NCBI RefSeq assembly: GCF_036010485.1
Contig: NZ_CP108568.1
Coordinates: 5,790,501 to 5,854,500, forward strand
Origin: Streptomyces sp. NBC_01198
GTDB lineage: Bacteria; Actinomycetota; Actinomycetes; Streptomycetales; Streptomycetaceae
Reading direction: 5' to 3'
DNA length: 64,000 nucleotides
A model generated the notes under the pieces. That model was not told the DNA's origin, ran no database searches, and saw nothing but the letters and a program-made list of their open reading frames with translations. The position numbers and the translations under genes are program-made. Each line of letters starts with the position of its first letter. The first letter of the stretch is position 1. Below are positions 7,934-15,650 of this stretch, in pieces.

Positions 7934-8617
7934 TCAGAGCGCTTCGACGACCGAACTGCGGTCCGGGCCCGCAGTGCCCTGCGGCGGGATCGTCAACGGC
8001 ACCGCCGCGTAGGCTGCGGCGATCGCCGTACGGCGCTCGCGGCGGAAGACGTAGGCGGCGAAGGCGCCCGCGCCGAGCAGCGCGACGAAGGACATCAGCG
8101 TGCCGAGCCAACTGGCGCCCAGCCACTCGCCGCCGACCCATCCCAGGCCCACGCTGTAGGTGGCCCAGCAGACGCCGGCCAGCGCGGACCACGGCAGGAA
8201 CTCGCCGGGGCGGCGGCGGGCCGTACCCGCGCCGAGGCTGACCACGCTGCGGCCCGCCGGCGCGAAACGGGCGAGCACCACCAGGGCGCCGCCGCCGCTC
8301 GCCAGCACCTGGTCCAGCCGGTCGTGCGCCGCCGCCAGCCGGGTCGAGGACGCCATCCGGCGGTCGAACCAGTCACCGCCGCGGAAGGCCAGCCGGTAGG
8401 CGATCAGATCGCCGAGGCAGGACGCCACGGCGGCGCAGCCCAGCAGGGCGAGGACGTCGAGTATGCCGTCACTGGTGCCCGACGACCCGGCGGTCGCCGC
8501 GCTGACCACCAGCACACCGCTGGGCAGCACCGGCACGAAGACGTCGAGCAGGACGGAGAGTGCCACGAGCAGGTAGATCCACGGCCACTCGAAAAGAGAG
8601 CCCAGGCCTTGCAGCAC
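7934..8617 (-). CDS. DedA-family (VTT/SNARE-associated) membrane protein
   Basis: The GTG at 8617 behind GAGGAGG gives 227 residues; an ATG at 8686 would add a basic, non-conserved leader. The protein has an entry helix with the DVFVPVLPSGVLVVSAA motif, a GDLIAYRLAFRGG segment, and the ARFAPAGRSVVSLGAGTARRRPGEFLPW signature of DedA proteins. A Gly-rich WVGGEW-type helix ends the core. DedA proteins are membrane transporters linked to lipid-carrier (undecaprenyl phosphate) recycling and membrane homeostasis. The basic and acidic core residues expected of the family are present. It is co-directional with the encapsulin gene but separated by about 157 bp. Confidence 0.85.
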   Translation of the reverse strand: MLQGLGSLFEWPWIYLLVALSVLLDVFVPVLPSGVLVVSAATAGSSGTSDGILDVLALLGCAAVASCLGDLIAYRLAFRGGDWFDRRMASSTRLAAAHDRLDQVLASGGGALVVLARFAPAGRSVVSLGAGTARRRPGEFLPWSALAGVCWATYSVGLGWVGGEWLGASWLGTLMSFVALLGAGAFAAYVFRRERRTAIAAAYAAVPLTIPPQGTAGPDRSSVVEAL

Positions 8618-9044
8618 CGCGCCTCCTCGTCCTTCGCCAGTCCTACGCGCCGTATACCGGTCCTGTCGGGTCCTGCAGTGCCGCAAGAAGAGTTTCCGAT
8701 AGCTGGCGGTGCTTGATCCGTGCCGTGTCCGTACCAGTTGCGCTGGTCAAGGCCTGGCGGAGCTGTCAGTGCCGGTCTCTCGTCGACGGGAGCGGATCTT
8801 CAACCACCGTCAGCCGTACAGCGTACGCCAGCACGGGCCGACGGCACCGGTCAGGGTGCGTGACGTACGAGACAATCACGACCTTGTCACGACAGGAATA
8901 CTCACCGGAAGAGCGCTTCGTTCCTCGGGATGGTGCCCCGTGCCGCGGCAATGCCGCGCCGGCGCCGTTCCGGCCCATGGCTGCCGGAAAACGCCGTTGC
9001 TGAAAACTGCCCAGGTCCGGCGTCCCGTACACTGTTCGGCAGCA
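8618..9044. other. Non-coding stretch between DedA gene and riboswitch
   Basis: About 430 bp with no gene I can support. Short frames exist on both strands but lack ribosome-binding sites and recognisable composition. The region is less GC-rich than the surrounding genes, so it probably holds the DedA promoter and the promoter of the riboswitch transcript. No clear -35/-10 pair could be fixed. Confidence 0.5.
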
Positions 9045-9179
9045 GAAGGGGAGTAGCTCTTCGCCGGACCGTCGACATACTGCCCGGGTTCGCACGCGGC
9101 GCCGCGAGGTGCGGCGAGGGACCGGGGCCGGCGCCCGGAGGCAGCGATGCGGAAACGTGACGCGGCCAGCGAGACCTTC
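9045..9179 (+). ncRNA. yybP-ykoY manganese riboswitch aptamer
   Basis: The two conserved internal loops of the yybP-ykoY class are visible. The 5' strand is GAAGG followed by GGAGTAG (9045-9056). The tertiary-contact segment is GTCGACATACT at 9071-9081. The 3' strand is AGCGAGACCTTC at 9168-9179. The P1 helix pairs GAAGG (9045-9049) with CCTTC (9175-9179). It lies about 100 nt upstream of a TMEM165/GDT1-family gene, one of the classic targets of this Mn2+-sensing riboswitch. A GGTCTCTCGC stretch just downstream can compete with the GCGAGACC strand and may be the expression platform. Confidence 0.85.
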
Positions 9180-9276
9180 GGCCGCAGTGTTCCGACGCTG
9201 CCGTGCCGAAGCGACCCCACTTCTCCAGCAGGTCTCTCGCGGCAGGGCAGCCCCCTACCGATCGAGGAATCCGACC

Positions 9277-9858
9277 GTGCTCAGCCTCACCGTCATCGCC
9301 GTCGTCTTCGGCGTGATCTTCCTGGCCGAACTCCCCGACAAGACCGCGCTCGCCGGTCTCATGCTCGGCACCCGCTACCGCGCCTCGTACGTCTTCACCG
9401 GCGTCGCGGCGGCCTTCCTGGTCCATGTCGGCCTCGCCATCGCCGCCGGCAGCCTGCTGACGCTGCTGCCGCACCGGTGGGTGCAGGGCGTGGTCGGGCT
9501 GCTCTTCCTCGGCGGTGCGGCGATGCTGCTGCTGTCCAAGGGGGACGACGAGGAGACCGTCAAACCGCCCGCCGACCAGAGCTTCTGGAAGGTCGCCGGT
9601 ACGGGCTTCATGCTCATCCTGGTCGCCGAGTTCGGCGACCTCACCCAGATCATGACCGCCAACCTCGCCGCCCGCTACGACAATCCGGTCTCCGTCGGGA
9701 TAGGAGCCACGCTCGGCCTGTGGGCGGTCGGCGGCCTCGGGATCTTCGGCGGCCGGATGCTGATGAAGCGGGTGCCGCTGTCACTGATCACGAAGATCGC
9801 CGCAGGGGTGATGGTGGTGCTGGCCGGCTTCAGTCTCTACGAGGCGGCGGCCGGCTGA
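9277..9858 (+). CDS. TMEM165/GDT1 (UPF0016) family cation transporter
   Basis: The GTG at 9277, behind GAGGA, gives 193 residues with six hydrophobic helices. The two family signatures ExxD[KR][TS] are present as ELPDKT near the N-terminus and EFGDLTQ in the second half, reflecting the internal duplication of the family. Between them lies a charged cytoplasmic loop (SKGDDEETVK). Family members export Mn2+ or exchange Ca2+/Mn2+ for protons. The upstream yybP-ykoY riboswitch strongly supports a Mn2+ export role: expression would rise when cytoplasmic Mn2+ is high. The frame is open upstream, but that part overlaps the riboswitch and should not be translated. Confidence 0.92.
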   Translation: MLSLTVIAVVFGVIFLAELPDKTALAGLMLGTRYRASYVFTGVAAAFLVHVGLAIAAGSLLTLLPHRWVQGVVGLLFLGGAAMLLLSKGDDEETVKPPADQSFWKVAGTGFMLILVAEFGDLTQIMTANLAARYDNPVSVGIGATLGLWAVGGLGIFGGRMLMKRVPLSLITKIAAGVMVVLAGFSLYEAAAG

Positions 9859-9898
9859 GTTCGGGCCGCACGCCGCGGCGGGGACTGGGCCCTCGGGC

Positions 9899-10555
9899 TC
9901 AGTCCCGGCCCACGGTGACGGTGAACACGCCGTCCGCGGCCGTCACCCGTACGTCCTCCAGGGACGCGGCATGGGCCGACGGCGCGTGGGCGACGGCGCG
10001 CGGTCCGACGCCGACCACCCGCATCCCGGCGGCGCGGGCCGCCGCGATGCCGACCTCGGCGTCCTCGAAGACCAGGCACTCAGCGGGCGTGAAGCCCAAC
10101 TCCGCGGCGCCCTTGAGGAAGCCCTCGGGATCCGGCTTGCTGGCGCCCACCCGCTCGGCGGTCACCATGACCGGCGGCAGCGGCAGCCCGGCGGCGCCCA
10201 TCCTGGCCGTCGCGAGCTCCACGCCCGCCGAGGTCACCAGGGCGTGCGGCAGGCCGGCCAGCGAGGCCAGGAAGGCGGGGGCGCCGGGGACCGGGACGAT
10301 GCCGTCGAGGTCGGCGGTCTCCTCGGCGAGGACCACCGAGTTCTCGGCGTAGTTCTCCTCCGTCGGGCGGTGCGGGAGCAGTGCGGCCATCGTCGCGTGG
10401 CCCTGCCTGCCGTGCACCACCGCGAGCACGGCGGCGGGGTCGAGGCCCTTGCCGACCGCCCACCGGGTCCAGCAGCGCTCCACCACCGCGTCGGAGTCGA
10501 CCAGCGTCCCGTCCATGTCGAGCAGCAGGGCGCGGGCGGTGAACACGGACGGCAT
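9899..10555 (-). CDS. HAD-family phosphatase (sugar/glycerol-phosphatase type)
   Basis: The ATG at 10555 with GAGGAG upstream gives 218 residues. All HAD motifs are present: nucleophile LLLDMDGTLVDSD near the N-terminus, Thr/Ser in HALVTSAGVEL, Lys in VGASKPDPEGFLKGA, and acidic FEDAEVGIAAARAAG. This is the beta-phosphoglucomutase-like/GPP subgroup with a helical cap, typically acting on small sugar phosphates or glycerol-3-phosphate. A longer frame back to 10627 exists but consists of Arg/Pro-rich residues over a hairpin. It is a single-gene unit, convergent with the GDT1 gene; the stop codons are about 40 bp apart. Confidence 0.88.
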   Translation of the reverse strand: MPSVFTARALLLDMDGTLVDSDAVVERCWTRWAVGKGLDPAAVLAVVHGRQGHATMAALLPHRPTEENYAENSVVLAEETADLDGIVPVPGAPAFLASLAGLPHALVTSAGVELATARMGAAGLPLPPVMVTAERVGASKPDPEGFLKGAAELGFTPAECLVFEDAEVGIAAARAAGMRVVGVGPRAVAHAPSAHAASLEDVRVTAADGVFTVTVGRD

Positions 10556-10587
10556 GGGGCTCCTCGGACTGCCTTCGGGTCTACTCC

Positions 10588-10627
10588 GTGGCTCCGCCCG
10601 CCGGTCAGGGCGAACGGGCGGAGCCAC
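10588..10627. terminator. Hairpin upstream of the HAD phosphatase gene
   Basis: This 13-bp perfect inverted repeat has arms at 10588-10600 and 10615-10627 and a 14-nt loop, with TTTGTT following on the + strand. It lies between the DUF-like gene ending at 10677 and the phosphatase start, and so probably ends the upstream minus-strand transcript. Confidence 0.55.
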
Positions 10628-10676
10628 TTTGTTCCTCGAATATACAAAACAGGGGGGCGGTGCGCCACCCCTGACG

Positions 10677-11237
10677 TCAGGGCATCACGACGAACTGCAG
10701 CAGGCCCCAGGTGAAGTGGGCCACCACCCGCTGACCGGTGCCGGGCGCGGTGACCGCGAGCCGGGCACGGCTCGGCGCGTCCGCGGGCAGCGGGGCGGCG
10801 GGCGGGAAGGCGCGAGCCACGTCGTCCACGACGCACGACCAGGGCGTCAGGTCCTCGACGCGCTCCAGCCGCGGCGGCGGGGCGCCGGGGGCGCGGACCA
10901 GCCACTCGTTCCACACCGCGGTGCCGCCGGGGGCGACAAGCACCTCGAACCGCAGGTCGGGCCACAGCGGCATCGGCCACTGGAGCGCGCGGCACGACAG
11001 GTCCCCGACCTCCCGCTCGACCTCGGCCACGGGCGGCCCGAGCGCCAGCCGGTAGCCCCGCTCGCCGCCCGGATACGTCCGGCTCCGCAGCCGCGCCTGC
11101 CAGCCGCGGTGCGCCTCCCGCAAGTCGGCGTGCGACGCCGCCAGCGCGCGGAGCGCGTCGTCCACGAGGTCGGGGTGATGGTCGGCCATCCTGCGCAGCA
11201 GGACCAGCTGGAACTGGGGAAGTCCGAAGTGCGGCAC
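10677..11237 (-). CDS. Conserved hypothetical protein
   Basis: The GTG at 11237 gives 186 residues, starting VPHFGLPQFQLVLLRRMADHH. The longer upstream frame runs into an intergenic repeat and is not credible. The protein is soluble with no signal peptide. It is rich in Trp/Pro in the middle (RALQWPMPLWPDLRFEVLVAP) and has a C-terminal beta-rich stretch. I do not recognise a domain. The composition looks like a real actinobacterial gene: strong GC3 and a sensible amino-acid mix. It runs in the same direction as the HAD phosphatase but is separated from it by a hairpin. Confidence 0.6.
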   Translation of the reverse strand: MPHFGLPQFQLVLLRRMADHHPDLVDDALRALAASHADLREAHRGWQARLRSRTYPGGERGYRLALGPPVAEVEREVGDLSCRALQWPMPLWPDLRFEVLVAPGGTAVWNEWLVRAPGAPPPRLERVEDLTPWSCVVDDVARAFPPAAPLPADAPSRARLAVTAPGTGQRVVAHFTWGLLQFVVMP

Positions 11238-11267
11238 TCCGCCGAGCCTAGTTTTCTTTCGTGGGCC

Positions 11268-11600
11268 AGTGCCACTTGCGGTGGCCCGCAGCCTTCTCGC
11301 CGGTCGTGGCTGGTCGCGCCGTTCCCCGCGCCCCTGGGGGGCTGCCCCTTGCGGTGGCAGATCGCCTTCACCGCCGCTGTGGTTGCGCGCGCAGTTCCTC
11401 GCGCCCCTTGGGGGCTTGCCCTCTGCGCGGAGGGTGAGCGTTTTTTGCAGGGGCGCGGGGAACTGCGCGACCAGCCGAGATGGTGGGAAAGGTGCGAACG
11501 CCACCGCAAGTGGCAATCACCTGGGGGCGCGGGGAACTGCGCGCTCAGCCCCCACCGGTGAGAAGGCGGCGGGCCGCCGCAAGTGGCAGGGGGTCGCAGA
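11268..11600. repeat. Intergenic cluster of dispersed GC-rich repeats (copy set 1)
   Basis: This 330-bp gene-free stretch contains GTTCCCCGCGCCCCT at 11321-11335, a variant around 11391-11409, and inverted copies (GCGGGGAACTGCGC) near 11455 and 11530. It also has GCCACTTGCGGTGGC and its reverse complement. Positions 11500-11527 match 46603-46630 exactly in inverted orientation (28 of 28 bases). The same families recur at 40.6 kb and 46.6 kb. Confidence 0.8.
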
Positions 11601-11611
11601 GAGGAACCGGC

Positions 11612-12652
11612 TCAGTGGTGGTGGGTGTGGTCGGAAGGGGTCGCGTGGAGGAGGGCCGCGCGGGTGGCTGGGCCGTAGACGCCCGAAGGGTCACCGTGGA
11701 CGCCGTACCAGACCTGGAACATCGCCACCGAGTGCTCGACGCCCGAGTCGTAGTGGCCGTCCATGGGCCCGTGGTAGACCCACACCGCGGTGAGCCGCTG
11801 CTGGAGGTCGGTGACCTCGGGCCCGCTTGCCCCGAGCTGCAGGACGTCCGGCGTGGACGGCGTCCCCGACGGCGGGGGGCTCGGGGACGACGACGAGGGC
11901 GGCGGCGCCGTCGTGGTGGCGGTGGCGGCCGGGGCCGACGCCGAGGCCGTCGTGGATGGCGCCGCCGATGTGGGCGGCGACGACGTCGCCACCTTCGGCG
12001 CCGGCGTCGTCGTGGCCCGCATCGGATGGTGCGGTGTCACCTTCACCGGCTCGGTCACGGCGCCCGGTGCCGCGTCCGCCGGCAGCGTGACGTCGGGCGC
12101 GGCCGAGGCGGGCTCGGGCAGCGCCCGGTCGGTGCCGCCCTGCTCCTCGCCCATCACCGAGCCGGTGACGGCCACCGCGCCCGCGGCCAGCGCGGAGGCG
12201 GCCACGGCCGCGGCGGCGACCACGATGCCGCGCCGCCGCCGGCGGTGGCGGCCGTGCGCGGCCGCCACGGCGGCGGCCACCTCGCGGGCCCCGTCGTCCG
12301 CCGGGTACTCCTTGGCGGCGGCCATCGCGGCATATGCCGCGGGGAACAGCCCGAGGTCCTGGGTGTCGGGGCCGTCGCCGCCGCGCCGCACGTCGAGCAG
12401 CGGCCGTACGGTCGTACCGCCGCCGAACGTGTCGTCCGGGTCGCCGACGTAGGGGCGTACCCGCAGCGGGTGGAAGCCCTCGGTCACCGCGAGCGCGGCG
12501 GCCCGCTCGGCGGACCGCTCCGCGGCCCTGACCTCGCCGCCGCCCTCGTCGTCAGCCCCCGTGACCTCGGCGTACTCGCTGGTCACACCGGTCACATCGG
12601 TATCGTCAGGCTCGTACGGCCCTACCGTCAGGTCCGGCTGTTGCGGCGCCAC
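11612..12652 (-). CDS. Membrane protein with C-terminal peptidoglycan-binding domain
   Basis: The 346-residue protein has an acidic cytoplasmic N-terminal region of about 135 residues and a basic stop (HGRHRRRRR). A single membrane helix follows (GIVVAAAAVAASALAAGAVAVTG), then a long extracellular Pro/Ser/Thr linker (TSSPPTSAAPSTTASASAP). The C-terminal domain of about 75 residues begins LQLGASGPEVTDLQQRL and contains YGPATRAALL, the PG_binding_1 signature. It is therefore a cell-wall-tethered type II membrane protein. It ends in DHTHHH. The start at 12652 is preceded by GGAGGGGAA. The role could be wall anchoring of a sensor; no enzymatic domain is visible. Confidence 0.85.
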   Translation of the reverse strand: MAPQQPDLTVGPYEPDDTDVTGVTSEYAEVTGADDEGGGEVRAAERSAERAAALAVTEGFHPLRVRPYVGDPDDTFGGGTTVRPLLDVRRGGDGPDTQDLGLFPAAYAAMAAAKEYPADDGAREVAAAVAAAHGRHRRRRRGIVVAAAAVAASALAAGAVAVTGSVMGEEQGGTDRALPEPASAAPDVTLPADAAPGAVTEPVKVTPHHPMRATTTPAPKVATSSPPTSAAPSTTASASAPAATATTTAPPPSSSSPSPPPSGTPSTPDVLQLGASGPEVTDLQQRLTAVWVYHGPMDGHYDSGVEHSVAMFQVWYGVHGDPSGVYGPATRAALLHATPSDHTHHH

Positions 12653-12830
12653 TGGGTTCCCCTCCCGCGTCGTTCGCGCGTTCGCAAAGACGTGTCAGTG
12701 ATTATGCCGATACCCCTTGCCGCCGCATACCCGGTCCCCTCCCCGCTGGCGCACTCCCGCAGGTCACAACCATACAAACGGTGTCAATATGAGAGTCCGA
12801 CCGTCGGGGGGCGACGCGAGGAGCCGTTTC

Positions 12831-14879
12831 ATGGCGCAGGACACCAGCACCGCCGTGGCGCCGGGCGCGGACCAGGACCGGCGCCAGGTGCGGATCGCGA
12901 TCGGTGCCCTCGCCCTCGGGTTGCTGCTGGCCGCCCTCGACCAGACCATCGTGTCGACCGCGCTGCCGACCATCGTCAGCGAACTCGGCGGTATCGACCA
13001 CCTGTCCTGGGTGGTCACCGCCTACCTCCTCGCGTCGACCGCCGCCACCCCGCTGTGGGGGAAGCTCGGCGACATGTACGGCCGGAAACGGCTGTTCCAG
13101 ACCGTCATCGTGATCTTCCTGATCGGCTCAGCGCTGTGCGGCATCGCCCAGAGCATGGGGGAGTTGATCGCCTTCCGCGCCCTCCAGGGCCTGGGCGGCG
13201 GGGGGTTGATCGCGCTGTCCATGGCGATCGTCGGCGACATCGTGCCGCCCCGCGACCGGGGCCGCTACCAGGGCGTCTTCGGCGGGGTGTTCGGCGCCGC
13301 CAGCGTGCTCGGGCCGCTGCTCGGCGGGGTGTTCACCGAGCAGCTGTCCTGGCGATGGGTGTTCTACATCAACCTGCCGATCGGCGCCGTCGCGCTCATC
13401 GTCATCGCCGCTGTCCTGCACATCCCGGTGCGCCGCACGTCACACCGGATCGACTACCTCGGCATGGCCGTGGTGGCCGCGGCGGCCACCTGCCTGGTGC
13501 TCTTCACCTCGCTCGGCGGCAGCACCCTGCCGTGGGGCTCGCCCGCCACCATCGCCCTCGCGGTGGGCGGGGTCGCCCTGGTCGCCGTCTTCGTGTTCAT
13601 CGAGCGCCGGGCCGAGGAGCCGGTCCTGCCCCCGCGGCTGTTCACCCAGCGGACCTTCGTGGTGTGCTCGGTGATCTCCTTCATCATCGGCTTCGCGATG
13701 TTCGGCGCCCTGACGTATCTGCCGACCTTCCTCCAGGTCGTGCACGGCTACTCGCCGACACTCTCCGGCGTCCACATGATCCCGCTGGTGGTCGGCCTGC
13801 TGATCTCGTCCACCGGCTCGGGGCAGATCGTCAGCCGGACCGGGCACTACAAGGTCTTCCCGATCATCGGCACCGCCGTGACCTCGGTCGGCCTGGTGTT
13901 GCTGCACCTGCTCGACGAGCACACCGCCATCTGGGTGATGAGCCTGTACTTCTTCGTCTTCGGCCTCGGACTCGGCCTGGTGATGCAGGTGTTGGTGCTC
14001 GCGGTGCAGAACTCGGTCGGCTACGAGGACCTGGGCACGGCGACCTCGGGCACGACCTTCTTCCGTTCCATCGGGGCGTCCTTCGGCGTCTCGGTCTTCG
14101 GCACGATCTTCACCAACCAGCTCTCGAGCAAGCTGGGGAAGGCGCTGCGCGGGGTCCCGCTGCCGCCGGGCTTCGACCCCGGCCAGGCGCAGGCCGACCC
14201 CACGGCCATCGCCCGGCTGCCCGCCGCCGTCAAGGCGCCGGTGCTGCACGCGTACTCCCAGTCCATCACCACGGTCTTCCTGTGGGCCGTGCCCGTGGCG
14301 GCGGTCGGCTTCGCGACGTCGTGGCTGCTCAAGGAGCAGCCGCTGCGGGGCAGTGTCACCGTGCCGGACGCCAGCGAGACGGTGGGCGTCAACCCCGTCG
14401 ACCGCTCCTCGCTCGACGAGATCGCCCGCTGCCTGTCACTGCTCGGCAGCCGGGAGGCCCGCCGCGACCTGTACATCCGCCTCACCCAGGAGTCCGGGGT
14501 CGACGTCCGCCCCGCCACCAGCTGGCTGCTGCTGCGCCTGGACCGCGACGGCCGCGCCGACCCCGCCGAACTGGCCCGCCGCACCACCGTGCCCGCCCTG
14601 CTCATCGAGGCGGCCGCGGTCGAGGCGGAAGCCGGCCGGTACGCGGTACGCGACGGCGACGAGCTGGTCCTCACCGCGTCGGGCAGCGCGCTGGCCGACC
14701 GCCTCATCGAGGCCAGGCGCGCCGTGCTGGCCGGCCTGCTCGGCGACTGGGACCCAGCGGCGCACGCCGAACTGGCCGCGTTGGTCAGGAAGCTGAGCCG
14801 CGAACTGTGCGCCGGCGACACCGACCACCCGAACAGGCGATCCCGTACGAAGCCGGCCGCGGGCGGGGAGGCCGCATAA
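12831..14879 (+). CDS. DHA2-type MFS multidrug transporter with C-terminal MarR-like winged-helix domain
   Basis: The ATG at 12831 (GAGGAG eight bases upstream) gives 682 residues; an ATG at 12789 is less likely. Residues 20-520 form a 14-helix EmrB/QacA-type drug:H+ antiporter, with motif A GKLGDMYGRKRLF and motif C GAASVLGPLLGG. About 150 further residues are cytosolic and helical (EIARCLSLLGSREARRDLYI ... VPALLIEAAAVEAEAGRYAVRDGDELVLTASG). They resemble a MarR-type winged helix with the wing YAVRDGDELVLT. This fusion is known in actinobacterial MFS proteins and could let the pump sense its own substrate or DNA. It is divergent from the PG-binding gene. Confidence 0.9.
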   Translation: MAQDTSTAVAPGADQDRRQVRIAIGALALGLLLAALDQTIVSTALPTIVSELGGIDHLSWVVTAYLLASTAATPLWGKLGDMYGRKRLFQTVIVIFLIGSALCGIAQSMGELIAFRALQGLGGGGLIALSMAIVGDIVPPRDRGRYQGVFGGVFGAASVLGPLLGGVFTEQLSWRWVFYINLPIGAVALIVIAAVLHIPVRRTSHRIDYLGMAVVAAAATCLVLFTSLGGSTLPWGSPATIALAVGGVALVAVFVFIERRAEEPVLPPRLFTQRTFVVCSVISFIIGFAMFGALTYLPTFLQVVHGYSPTLSGVHMIPLVVGLLISSTGSGQIVSRTGHYKVFPIIGTAVTSVGLVLLHLLDEHTAIWVMSLYFFVFGLGLGLVMQVLVLAVQNSVGYEDLGTATSGTTFFRSIGASFGVSVFGTIFTNQLSSKLGKALRGVPLPPGFDPGQAQADPTAIARLPAAVKAPVLHAYSQSITTVFLWAVPVAAVGFATSWLLKEQPLRGSVTVPDASETVGVNPVDRSSLDEIARCLSLLGSREARRDLYIRLTQESGVDVRPATSWLLLRLDRDGRADPAELARRTTVPALLIEAAAVEAEAGRYAVRDGDELVLTASGSALADRLIEARRAVLAGLLGDWDPAAHAELAALVRKLSRELCAGDTDHPNRRSRTKPAAGGEAA

Positions 14880-14960
14880 CGGTCACACGGGTTTGCGCCG
14901 CCCATTGGCGGCAAGCCGACCGACTGGACCGGTGACACCGGGACAGACGGGAGGCACGAC

Positions 14961-15650
14961 ATGTCCACAGGAGCGATTGTCGCTGTCGTGGCGGCGGTCA
15001 TCATCGTGGCCGCGATCGTCGCGGCCGTGATGATGCAGCGCGGCCGCGAGGGAGGCCCAGGTCTCAAACGACGCTTCGGGCCCGAGTACGAACGGACGCT
15101 GGCGCGGCACGACGGTGACACCCGTGCCACCCGGCACGAGCTCGCCGAGCGCGTGAAGCGCTACGGCGACATCGAGCCGCGGGCGCTGTCCGCGCAGGAG
15201 CAGGACCACTACACGGAGCAATGGGCCTCGGTCCAGGCGAAGTTCGTGGACAGCCCCGGAGAGGCGGTCCGTGACGCCGACGCGCTGATCGGGCGGCTCG
15301 CCGCGGAACGGGGCTTCCCCGCCGCCGACTCGCCGGAGCACGTCGACGCGCTGTCCGTGCACCACCCGCACCAGGTTGACGGGTACCGCGAGGTGCACGC
15401 CGCCACGTCCGGCGACGGGCAGCAGGGTACCGAGGACCTGCGCAAGGCGCTGGTCTCGGCGCGGGCGATGTTCGACGACATGCTGCACGCCGCCGGGAGC
15501 ACCCGCCGGGACGGCGACGCGGACCGTGAGCCGGAGAACGTCCCGGACGCGGACGCGGACGCGACGGCGGAGCGGAACGAATCCAAGCCGCTATTCGGCA
15601 AGCGACCTGCCGCGCTCACAGGGCGTGGACGGACGGAGGAAGAACAGTGA
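14961..15650 (+). CDS. Single-pass membrane protein sharing a C-terminal motif with the next gene
   Basis: The 229-residue protein has an N-terminal membrane anchor (GAIVAVVAAVIIVAAIVAAVMM) and a soluble charged helical domain. Within it lies FVDSPGEAVRDADALIGRL followed by LRKALVSARAMFDDML. The C-terminal tail is acidic and Asp-rich (DADREPENVPDADADA). The motif FVD-x-P-xx-AVR-x-AD also occurs near the C-terminus of the next gene, and the two genes overlap by 4 bp, so they are likely co-translated partners. Conserved Streptomyces homologues have no established role. A start-proximal RBS (GGGAGG) is present. Confidence 0.8.
   Translation: MSTGAIVAVVAAVIIVAAIVAAVMMQRGREGGPGLKRRFGPEYERTLARHDGDTRATRHELAERVKRYGDIEPRALSAQEQDHYTEQWASVQAKFVDSPGEAVRDADALIGRLAAERGFPAADSPEHVDALSVHHPHQVDGYREVHAATSGDGQQGTEDLRKALVSARAMFDDMLHAAGSTRRDGDADREPENVPDADADATAERNESKPLFGKRPAALTGRGRTEEEQ

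Noticed and set aside
11268..11600. Considered as an insertion-sequence remnant
   Set aside because: No transposase fragment, terminal inverted repeats or target-site duplication could be seen; small dispersed repeats fit better.
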